Positions 29,476 to 37,361 of a stretch of DNA of 64,000 bases are shown here, piece after piece. Position 1 is the stretch's first letter. The number at the start of each line of letters is the position of its first letter. Origin of the DNA: Paenibacillus endoradicis (GTDB lineage Bacteria; Bacillota; Bacilli; Paenibacillales; Paenibacillaceae); NCBI RefSeq assembly GCF_024721975.1, contig NZ_JANQBB010000011.1, positions 57,119 through 121,118 on the forward strand. The letters run 5' to 3'. The translations under genes and the position numbers were made by a program. The notes under the pieces were generated by a model. The model was not told the origin of the DNA. It saw only the letters and a program-made list of their open reading frames with translations, and searched no databases.

Positions 29476-29616
29476 TTCCAAATTATTGAAAAAGAATTAC
29501 ATCAGAATAATACAAAGCAGAAGGTTTCTTAGTTGTAATATATTTAAAATAGTACCATTAATGTTAGTTAATTGAAAATTAATTTTTGTTTATAGAGAAA
29601 AAGGGGGATGAGATTA

Positions 29617-31599
29617 GTGCATCATGAGCAAGCGTGGCTAAACTATAACACTGTTTGTAATCCAAACTACAAAAAATATGCTACTGATGTTTTTTGTAAT
29701 CAAATAGATGAAATAACTCGATCTGCTATTTCCGAATTAAGAGCAGCGTTCCAAAACTTGTTCGATAAGCAAATAGTAGCTACTGAAAGTAGCGGGCAAG
29801 CTGCAATAAAATTATTGATTGTCAGGAATGACCAATTAGGTATAGAAGGGTTCCAGCTTGATATTAAAGAGGATGAGGTCGTTATTGAATCACAATATTC
29901 GATTGGGTTATTATATGGAACTTTTCATCTATTACGTTTGTTACAAACAGAGAAGAACATTGAACTAGGCTCTATCGTAGAAATACCTAGTCAGCCATTG
30001 CGAATGGTTAATCATTGGGATAATCTTGACGGCAGCATTGAGCGAGGCTACTCCGGACAATCATTTTTCTTTGAAAATAATGAAATTATTATTAATGAGC
30101 GAACGGTAGATTATGCGAGATTAACAGCATCTGTGGGGATCAACGGTGTTGTGATCAACAATGTTAATGTGAGAAAAGAAGCTACTCAATTAATTACAGA
30201 TCGATATCTAGATCGTTTGAAAGAAATGAAAAATATTTTCTCTGCTTATGGTATTAAATTGTTTATTAGTCTTAATTTTGCAGCGCCAATGGAAATTGGA
30301 ATGCTTGAGACAGCTGATCCTTTAGATAGTTCAGTTATTAATTGGTGGCGCACTCAACTCGATTATGTACACGGGTACATTCCTGGTTTTGATGGGTTTT
30401 TAATCAAGGCAGATTCTGAAGGAAGACCGGGGCCATTCACATATAATCGAACTCATGCAGATGGTGCCAATATGTTAGCAGACATTATTAAACCTTATGG
30501 TGGAATTATCATATGGCGCTGCTTCGTATACAACTGTCAGCAAGATTGGAGAGATACAGTAACAGATCGAGCTAGAGCAGGCTATGATAATTTTGTGCCT
30601 TTGGATGGAACTTTGCATTCGAATGTTATCTTGCAAATTAAAAATGGTCCAATGGATTTTCAAGTTAGAGAGCCTGTATCACCACTGTTTGGAGGATTAA
30701 AGGCAACCAATCAAATGCTTGAGGTGCAAATTGCACAAGAGTATACAGGACAACAAAGGCATGTTGCTTATTTATTACCAATGTTCAAAGAAATTTTAGA
30801 TTTCCGTACACATTGTGATTCCGCTTTCGATACGGTTAATGACATTGTAAGTGGAAAAACATTTGATCAGCCTTTAGGTGGAATTGCAGCAGTCATTAAT
30901 ACAGGGAATGATGAAAACTGGACTGGACATGATCTGGCAGCTGTCAATTGGTATGGATTTGGTAGATTAAGTTCTAATCCTAATCTTTTAGCGGAACAGA
31001 TTGCGATTGAATGGATCAAGTTAACGTATGGTAATGATGAGTTTGTTATCCAACAAATACTTTCGATACTAATGCCATCATGGGAAACCTATGAAAAGTA
31101 CACTTCACCACTGGGCATTGGCTGGATGGTTAATCCAGGACATCATTACGGTCCTAATGTTGAGGGTTATGAATACTCAAGATGGGGCACATATCATCGC
31201 GCAGATCAACGTGGACTTGGTGTAGATCGAACTAGTAAAGGTACTGGGTATTCCACGCAATACCAGTCATTGAATGCATTAATGTATGAATCAATAGATA
31301 AATGTCCTGAGCCATTATTATTGTTTTTCCATTATGTCGAATATACCCATCACCTTAAATCTGGGAAATCGTTAATACAGCATATCTATGATACTCATTT
31401 TGAAGGAGTAGAAGAAGTTGCTAGTATGTTGAAGCGATGGCGTTCAATTGAAGACAAAATTGAGCGAAAGATATATGATCGGGTGCTTGAAAGATTACAG
31501 CATCAATACTCACATTCTACTGAATGGCGAGATATCATTTGCTCATACTTCTACAGAAAATCAGGCATTCAAGATGTGCATAACAGACAAATTTACTAG
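29617..31599 (+). CDS. aguA: GH67 alpha-glucuronidase
   Basis: 660 residues, a typical size for intracellular GH67 enzymes of Bacillota, with no signal peptide. They remove 4-O-methyl-glucuronic acid from aldouronates, the xylan fragments imported by Lpl-type transporters. Family-like blocks: QPLRMVNHWDNLDGSIERGYSG, RLTASVGINGVVINNVNV, YGIKLFISLNFAAP, GFLIKADSEGRPGP, VFDG-type segment near DNFVPLDG, and VNPGHHYGPNVEGYEYSRWGTYHRAD. Start: GTG at 29617 is nine bases after AGGGGG; ATG at 29608 overlaps that site. The two permeases and the binding protein follow closely. Confidence 0.94.
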   Translation: MHHEQAWLNYNTVCNPNYKKYATDVFCNQIDEITRSAISELRAAFQNLFDKQIVATESSGQAAIKLLIVRNDQLGIEGFQLDIKEDEVVIESQYSIGLLYGTFHLLRLLQTEKNIELGSIVEIPSQPLRMVNHWDNLDGSIERGYSGQSFFFENNEIIINERTVDYARLTASVGINGVVINNVNVRKEATQLITDRYLDRLKEMKNIFSAYGIKLFISLNFAAPMEIGMLETADPLDSSVINWWRTQLDYVHGYIPGFDGFLIKADSEGRPGPFTYNRTHADGANMLADIIKPYGGIIIWRCFVYNCQQDWRDTVTDRARAGYDNFVPLDGTLHSNVILQIKNGPMDFQVREPVSPLFGGLKATNQMLEVQIAQEYTGQQRHVAYLLPMFKEILDFRTHCDSAFDTVNDIVSGKTFDQPLGGIAAVINTGNDENWTGHDLAAVNWYGFGRLSSNPNLLAEQIAIEWIKLTYGNDEFVIQQILSILMPSWETYEKYTSPLGIGWMVNPGHHYGPNVEGYEYSRWGTYHRADQRGLGVDRTSKGTGYSTQYQSLNALMYESIDKCPEPLLLFFHYVEYTHHLKSGKSLIQHIYDTHFEGVEEVASMLKRWRSIEDKIERKIYDRVLERLQHQYSHSTEWRDIICSYFYRKSGIQDVHNRQIY

Positions 31600-31617
31600 A
31601 AAGTGAGTGATGACATA

Positions 31618-32547
31618 GTGGCCGCAACGAGCAAAGCATTAGATACGACACCGTTATTGAAACACATTAGGAAAGAATGGAAAATATACTCCTTTGTAGT
31701 CATCCCACTTCTATACTTTCTAATTTTCAAGTATGCCCCGATGTTAGGGAATATTATAGCTTTTCGTAAATATCGCGGAGGACCTAATCTATTCGGAGCT
31801 GAGTGGGTAGGGTTTCAATATTTTCAAATGTTCTTTAAGGATCCAACTTTTTGGAGAGCATTTTTCAATGATCTTACATTAAGTACATCATATCTAGCGC
31901 TAAAGTTTCCAATTACGCTAGGGTTTGCATTACTGCTCAATGAAATTAGAAAAATGGCAATGAAAAAATTTGTGCAAACGGTTTCTTATTTACCACATTT
32001 TATTTCGATGGTAATCGTTGCTGGTATGGTGAAAGAGATGGTCTCCATGAGTGGACCTATCAATGCGTTACTTGCCAATCTAGGAATGGAAAAAATATCG
32101 TTTATATCTTTACCAGAATGGTTCCCATCATTATACATAATATCAGGTTTATGGCAAGGTCTGGGTTGGGGAACGATCCTTTACTTAGCGGCAATGACAG
32201 GTATTAATACAGAGCTATATGAGGCAGCAAGAATCGATGGAGCCAATCGTTGGAAGCTAGCGTGGCATATTACGATTCCAGGTATTCTACCTACCATAAT
32301 GACATTATTAATACTAGATATCGGTGGTATTCTTGGTTCTAACTTCGAGAAAATCTTGTTGCTGTATAATCCACTTACTTACGAGACTGCGGACGTTATA
32401 TCGACCTACGTATATCGAATGGGTATAACGGGCGGTAACTTTAGTTATGCGACAGCAGTTGGTTTGTTTGAAGGAATAATCGGATTAATACTAGTAACTA
32501 CAGCGAATCAAATTTCCAAAAAAACTACGAAATCAAGTCTATGGTAG
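31618..32547 (+). CDS. Sugar ABC transporter permease, LplB type
   Basis: 309 residues, six predicted membrane helices and the EAA loop YEAARIDGANRWKLAWHITIPGI that contacts the ATPase. N-terminal KEWKIYSFVVIPLLYFLIFKYAPM is characteristic of the LplB group used for oligosaccharides in Paenibacillus. No ATPase gene lies nearby; such importers commonly share an MsmX-type ATPase. GTG at 31618 follows AAGTGAG; an in-frame GTG at 31603 lacks a site. It follows aguA by under 20 bases, so aldouronates are the likely cargo. Confidence 0.92.
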   Translation: MAATSKALDTTPLLKHIRKEWKIYSFVVIPLLYFLIFKYAPMLGNIIAFRKYRGGPNLFGAEWVGFQYFQMFFKDPTFWRAFFNDLTLSTSYLALKFPITLGFALLLNEIRKMAMKKFVQTVSYLPHFISMVIVAGMVKEMVSMSGPINALLANLGMEKISFISLPEWFPSLYIISGLWQGLGWGTILYLAAMTGINTELYEAARIDGANRWKLAWHITIPGILPTIMTLLILDIGGILGSNFEKILLLYNPLTYETADVISTYVYRMGITGGNFSYATAVGLFEGIIGLILVTTANQISKKTTKSSLW

Positions 32548-32562
32548 AAGGGAGCAGTCATC

Positions 32563-33435
32563 GTGAAAGAAACAGCATCGTATAAAGTGTTCCAAATATT
32601 CAATGGTGTCATCATGACACTTGTTGTTATTGCAACGTTATTTCCCTTCTTATATCTAATTGCTCAGTCATTTAGTTCTGAAGCGGCAGTATATGCAGGG
32701 AAAGTATCCATATTTCCAGTAGAATTCACAACAAAAACGTATGAAATCATTTTAAGTAAGCCTGATTTCTTCAGGTATTACTGGAATACGATTGTATATG
32801 CAGTAGTAGGTACAACTATTTCTGTATTAGCAACAGCGATACTAGCTTACCCACTATCTAAAGATAGACTTCGCTTGAATAAAATCTTTATTCCATTTGT
32901 ATTATTCACGATGTATTTCGGTGGGGGATTAATTCCTAACTACATTCTAGTAGCCAAAACATTAGGAATGAGAGATACGATATGGGCGATTATTATTCCA
33001 GGTGCAATTAGTGCCTTTAACGTAATACTTATGAAAACATTTTTCGCGAATATTCCTAGTGAGGTAGAAGAGGCTGCTAAGGTTGATGGCTTAGATGTGT
33101 ATGGCATATTTATTCGAATAATAATGCCGCTCTCCAAACCAATACTAGCAACGATGGTTCTGTTCGTAATCGTCGGAATATGGAATAACTGGTTCGGTCC
33201 GTCACTATATTTGCAATCTAAGGAGAAGTGGCCAGTTGCCCTTTACTTAAGGCAAATCATCGATAGTGCGATAAGCCCTACTGAGATGGGGGCAACATCG
33301 GAAACTGCAAGTCAGATTGCAGCAACAGTTAAGTCTACTGCAATGGTATTAACTTCATTACCAATTATCTGTATTTATCCGTTTGTACAAAAGTATTTCG
33401 TACAAGGGATGATGATTGGATCGGTAAAAGGTTAA
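32563..33435 (+). CDS. Sugar ABC transporter permease, YtcP/LplC type
   Basis: 290 residues, six membrane helices; the EAA loop is EEAAKVDGLDVYGIFIRIIMPLSKPI. The N-terminus MKETASYKVFQIFNGVIMTLVV and the P-F-x-Y-L-I-A-Q-S-F-S segment fit the YtcP group. Partner of the LplB-type permease 15 bases upstream. GTG start after AAGGGAGCA. Confidence 0.93.
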   Translation: MKETASYKVFQIFNGVIMTLVVIATLFPFLYLIAQSFSSEAAVYAGKVSIFPVEFTTKTYEIILSKPDFFRYYWNTIVYAVVGTTISVLATAILAYPLSKDRLRLNKIFIPFVLFTMYFGGGLIPNYILVAKTLGMRDTIWAIIIPGAISAFNVILMKTFFANIPSEVEEAAKVDGLDVYGIFIRIIMPLSKPILATMVLFVIVGIWNNWFGPSLYLQSKEKWPVALYLRQIIDSAISPTEMGATSETASQIAATVKSTAMVLTSLPIICIYPFVQKYFVQGMMIGSVKG

Positions 33436-33529
33436 GGATAAGCTCGATATAATCAGCCTATGATTCAGCAACGTAGATAAATAATGACCCATAGGCTGCT
33501 ATATAAATAAATATTATTAGGAGGACATT

Positions 33530-35203
33530 ATGAAGAAAAACAAAAAAGTTTTAGGGGTCATCATGGTGGCGGCACTATCATTAGCAATATCGGCATGTAG
33601 TTCAAATTCAGGTAACGAACCATCGCCAACGAAAACTCCGGCAGCTGGAAACAATTCAAATAATACTAAAGTTGAAGAGTTAGATTATACGTTTGGTGAA
33701 GGGCAATCATTTCATTCTAATGAACCTGTAAAGTATTCATTAATGTACAGCGATCATGAAGCGTATCCTCAACAAAGCAACTGGAGACTTTGGAGTGCTA
33801 TCTCAGAAAAAACCAATGTTTCATTCGAACTAGCGACTACTGCTCGAACAGAATATGAGAACCAAAAATCTTTATTAGTTAATAGTGGAGATGCACCATA
33901 TATTATTCCAAAAACATATGAAGAAGCAGCATTTGTTCCTACTGGACAAATTGTTGCAATAAGTGATTGGGTACAATACATGCCTAACTACTCTAAAGTA
34001 GTAAAAGATTGGGGAATGGAAAAAGATTTGAAAGTTAAGCTACAAGCGGATGGTAAATACTATGTATTACCAGGTATGTGGGAAGTAGCTGGAGGCGGCT
34101 ATTCATACATTATTCGTAAAGATGTATTTGAAGCAGCTGGCGTAGATGTGAAAGCTGAAGAAGGCAATTGGACATATGAAAGTTTCTATGAAGCAATGAA
34201 AAAAGTAAAAGAATTTACTGGCGCTGACTATGTATTGTCTGATCAATTCAAAGGTGATTCAACATTAAATATTGCTGCTGTTCAATATGGTGTAACTGCT
34301 GGTTGGGGTGCAGCTAATGGAATGAGATTCGATCACGAAAAACAACAATTTGAATTTGCTAATACAACGAACGATTTCAAAGACTATGTAACATACTTTA
34401 ACAAATTGGTAACAGAAGGAATTATGGATCCAGAGTCATTCACGCAAGAAGATGATGCAGCTCGTGCTAAGTTCTTCAAAGGTGACAGCTACGTTATTAA
34501 CGGAAACTATCAATTACTTGCTGACTATCAACAACAAATGCAAGTGGATGCTGAGTTGTATATGATCGTACAACCTGGTGGTCCAAAAGGTATGCAACAA
34601 ATTGAAACATCTCGTCTTGAAAACGGTGTAATGATAAGCCAAAATGCACTTAATGATCTAGGTGAAGAAGAGTTTATTAAAATGCTTCGTTTTGTTGACT
34701 GGTTATGGTACTCCGATGAAGGTCAAACTTTAAGTCTATGGGGTGTAGAAGGCGAAACTTATACGAAAGACGCTGAAGGAACAATTGCACTTAACTCTGA
34801 CATTTCTTGGAACGGACTTAATGTAGATACAGCTACTAAAAAATTAAATGTTGATTTTGGATTTGGTAATGGTGTATTTGCATACGGTGGTACTTCTAAA
34901 CTTAAAATGTCCAAAATGACTGAAGGCGAAAAAGATTATAACGCTCGTATTTTAGAGTACCGAGTGCCACGTGAGATCGCACCTCCAATTATGGGGAATG
35001 CGGATCAAAGTGAGCAAATGAATCTAATTTCAACGCCAATGATGGACTATGTTAAAACGATGACATTGAAATTTATTACAGGTCAAGAACCATTAGCGAA
35101 TTTCGATAGCTATGTAAAACAAGTTGAAGCTAATGGAAGTACTCGTTACGTAGAAATGTCTAATGAAATTTTCAATGACACAAAATCACTATTAGGATAT
35201 TAA
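33530..35203 (+). CDS. Extracellular sugar-binding lipoprotein, LplA type
   Basis: 557 residues. Lipoprotein signal MKKNKKVLGVIMVAALSLA ending in ISAC, a low-complexity Asn/Ser/Pro linker (SSNSGNEPSPTKTPAAGNN) and a family-1 solute-binding fold (VISDWVQYMPNYSKVVKDW, PGMWEVAGGGYSYIIRKDVFE, FFKGDSYVINGNYQ, FVDWLWYSDEGQTLSLWGVEGE). It should capture oligosaccharides for the two permeases upstream; with aguA this matches the aldouronate-utilisation clusters described in Paenibacillus. SD TAGGAGGA. A terminator ends the unit. Confidence 0.93.
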   Translation: MKKNKKVLGVIMVAALSLAISACSSNSGNEPSPTKTPAAGNNSNNTKVEELDYTFGEGQSFHSNEPVKYSLMYSDHEAYPQQSNWRLWSAISEKTNVSFELATTARTEYENQKSLLVNSGDAPYIIPKTYEEAAFVPTGQIVAISDWVQYMPNYSKVVKDWGMEKDLKVKLQADGKYYVLPGMWEVAGGGYSYIIRKDVFEAAGVDVKAEEGNWTYESFYEAMKKVKEFTGADYVLSDQFKGDSTLNIAAVQYGVTAGWGAANGMRFDHEKQQFEFANTTNDFKDYVTYFNKLVTEGIMDPESFTQEDDAARAKFFKGDSYVINGNYQLLADYQQQMQVDAELYMIVQPGGPKGMQQIETSRLENGVMISQNALNDLGEEEFIKMLRFVDWLWYSDEGQTLSLWGVEGETYTKDAEGTIALNSDISWNGLNVDTATKKLNVDFGFGNGVFAYGGTSKLKMSKMTEGEKDYNARILEYRVPREIAPPIMGNADQSEQMNLISTPMMDYVKTMTLKFITGQEPLANFDSYVKQVEANGSTRYVEMSNEIFNDTKSLLGY

Positions 35204-35218
35204 TACCATAAATAATTC

Positions 35219-35271
35219 AAAAGAGCTATTCCAAAGTAGAGTGAAATCTACTGAAGAATAGCTCTTTTTCC
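35219..35271 (+). terminator. Terminator of the aldouronate-utilisation unit
   Basis: AAAAGAGCTATTC pairs with GAATAGCTCTTTT, with an inner AGTAGA/TCTACT stem, followed by TTTTTCC. Confidence 0.9.
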
Positions 35272-35525
35272 TTAATATAAAATTGTTGAGATAGGTTAGG
35301 ATTAGGTGTAAATAATGTAAAAGTCACAGATAAATTGTCGAAATATGTAGATAGATATTTAGAAGTAGTAATAAAGAACTATATTGCTTAAATAAAGAAT
35401 AATAAATAGAGATAAAGTAATACAGTGCTCACAAAATATGAATAAAAATAAGATATTAGATATATTTTCACTGGAAAATATCAGGGATTTGTATTATACT
35501 AATTGGAATACATTAGGAGAGTGAA
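35272..35525 (+). promoter_or_regulatory. AT-rich control region of the surface-glycan locus with candidate promoter
   Basis: A gene-free stretch. The best sigma-A-like site is TGGAAA (35472-35477), 17 bases, TATACT (35495-35500), putting the start near 35507, just before the AGGAGA of the first gene. No terminator, repeat or riboswitch is seen in the remaining bases. Confidence 0.4.
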
Positions 35526-36293
35526 TTGACCTTGATCGATATACATTGTCATATATTGCCAAAAGTTGATGATGGGACGTCGGATATGGAAGAGGCAATT
35601 ATGATGGCAAGACAGGCAGTAAAAGATGGAATACATCATATTGTGGCAACTCCACATCATCGTGCTCATCACTTTTATAATGAACGAGACACAATACAAG
35701 AAGCAGTTAATCAATTGTCACAACAATTAGAAATATATAATATACCATTACATATATATCCAGGTCAGGAAGTTCGTACATATTCGGATCTTTTACTAGA
35801 TTACGAGAATGGACTTCTCCAGTCACTTAATAATAGTAGATATTTGCTTGTAGAATTTCCAAGTTCACATGTACCTGATCTAGCTGAAGAGCTATTGTAT
35901 GAGTTAAGTCTATTAGGGGTCGTCCCTATTATTGCACATCCAGAGCGCAATAAAGAGCTTGCTAATGATAGTACTAGATTGAAAGATTTAGTTCGTGAGG
36001 GAGCATTAGCTCAGATGACGACCAACTCGATAACAGGTCAGCTAGGTAAAAACATTCAAAAAATATCTACAACTATGTGTAGAGAAGGACTTGTCCATTT
36101 TATTGCAACAGATGCACACAATGTCCAGACAAGACCATGTATTCTTTCTGACGCATACGAGGTCATACAAGAACAGTTAGGAAGAGAATTTGTTGATTAC
36201 TACCAAAACAACGCTAAGCTATTACTGCATAATGAAGCGATTGAACCAAAGCTTCCATTAATAACTAAGCGTAGTTGGTATAAATTTTGGTAA
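35526..36293 (+). CDS. CpsB/YwqE-type tyrosine-protein phosphatase (PHP fold)
   Basis: 255 residues. PHP metal-site motifs: DIHCHILPKVDDG at the start, HHIVATPHH, GQEVR, PIIAHPERN and FIATDAHN. This family dephosphorylates BY-kinases such as the one encoded five genes on. The start may be TTG 35526 (six bases after AGGAG) or TTG 35532, which would give the common N-terminus MIDIHCH. It is unusual that the phosphatase leads the locus, separated from its kinase by two surface-protein genes and the Wzz-like gene. Confidence 0.93.
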   Translation: MTLIDIHCHILPKVDDGTSDMEEAIMMARQAVKDGIHHIVATPHHRAHHFYNERDTIQEAVNQLSQQLEIYNIPLHIYPGQEVRTYSDLLLDYENGLLQSLNNSRYLLVEFPSSHVPDLAEELLYELSLLGVVPIIAHPERNKELANDSTRLKDLVREGALAQMTTNSITGQLGKNIQKISTTMCREGLVHFIATDAHNVQTRPCILSDAYEVIQEQLGREFVDYYQNNAKLLLHNEAIEPKLPLITKRSWYKFW

Positions 36294-36319
36294 GAAATTT
36301 TAGAAAATGGAGGAGAGAA

Positions 36320-37312
36320 ATGAGATTGTCTATTAAAAGAGTAGTACAAACCATTGCGCTTTTACTAGTTTTGATCGTAGGTGGTGGCTCTGTTGGCCCA
36401 CAAATAAGTGAGGCAGCAAGCAAACAGACACTTACTGTTGAGCGTATGGATATGCATTTCATTGTGGATGGTAAAGTTTACCACACATCGAAAGAACAAC
36501 AAGCATTTGTTTACAAAGGCCGTACTTATGTACCGATTCGCTTTGCAAGTTATTTGTTTGAACTGTGGGTTGTATGGGATCAAGCTAATTCAACAGTTAT
36601 CATTGATCAACCGACAACTTCACAATTGAAGCAACTGCAACAGTTTAAGAATCAATATTTAACTGCGAACGCGGATATTTCTAAGCCGGCATCCACTTCT
36701 CGATTAGAGAAAATCACACTAGCTACAATTGAAACAAAATATAAGTTTTTTGGTGTGAAGCAGCCAGCACCTAGCGATGCTATAACGATGAATTATATGG
36801 GGACAGTATATGTTCCAATTAGATACTTCACAACACAGACAAACAGTACTATCTCATATGATGGCGTTACTAAGAGCATTACTATGCAGCTTGATAAGAA
36901 CCAAGGGGGTTCTAATTCAGGAGCTGGCAATGGCTCAACTAATCCAGGGACAGGAAATGGCTCAGGAGCTGGTACAGGCTCAGGGTCGGGAGAAGTTGAT
37001 CCAAGTAAGCCTGCAAGAGCAAGTATTGTAGCTGCAACTCAGACTAAACTGGAAGAATTGCAAACGGCTTGTTCTACAAAAGCATATTCTCTATATAACA
37101 AGTTTTTATCCGCACCGGATAGTGAAAAGCAAAACTACATTAGTCAAGGTCTTGCAGCGGTAGATGATTGCGATGCGAAATTTGAAGAAGCAATTGGGAA
37201 TATGAACTCACAGCTAGAGAAATATGATTATGAAATTGGCGATGAAGCTACTAAATTCAAAAAACAGTATGATGACACAAAGGCTGCAATGTATTCGAAG
37301 TTTCTAGGTTAA
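36320..37312 (+). CDS. Secreted stalk-domain (copper-amine-oxidase N-terminal-like) protein
   Basis: 330 residues. Signal peptide (about 1-35, ..GPQISEAAS), then a stalk domain with FIVDGKVYHTSKEQQAFVYK and YVPIRFASYLFELWVVWDQ, continued by a second half (AITMNYMGTVYVPIRYFTT). A Gly/Ser/Asn linker (NQGGSNSGAGNGSTNPGTG) and a helical C-terminal domain of about 90 residues with two Cys (TACSTKAY, DDCDAKF) follow. Probably wall-associated; no enzymatic motif. ATG follows GGAGGAGAG and slightly precedes nothing else: the frame from 36287 is not supported. Function unknown, but its place inside the glycan locus suggests a role in surface assembly. Confidence 0.85.
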   Translation: MRLSIKRVVQTIALLLVLIVGGGSVGPQISEAASKQTLTVERMDMHFIVDGKVYHTSKEQQAFVYKGRTYVPIRFASYLFELWVVWDQANSTVIIDQPTTSQLKQLQQFKNQYLTANADISKPASTSRLEKITLATIETKYKFFGVKQPAPSDAITMNYMGTVYVPIRYFTTQTNSTISYDGVTKSITMQLDKNQGGSNSGAGNGSTNPGTGNGSGAGTGSGSGEVDPSKPARASIVAATQTKLEELQTACSTKAYSLYNKFLSAPDSEKQNYISQGLAAVDDCDAKFEEAIGNMNSQLEKYDYEIGDEATKFKKQYDDTKAAMYSKFLG

Positions 37313-37361
37313 TAGTTTCAGATGACGAATTCGTCATAATAATATATGAGGTGATAATGAA

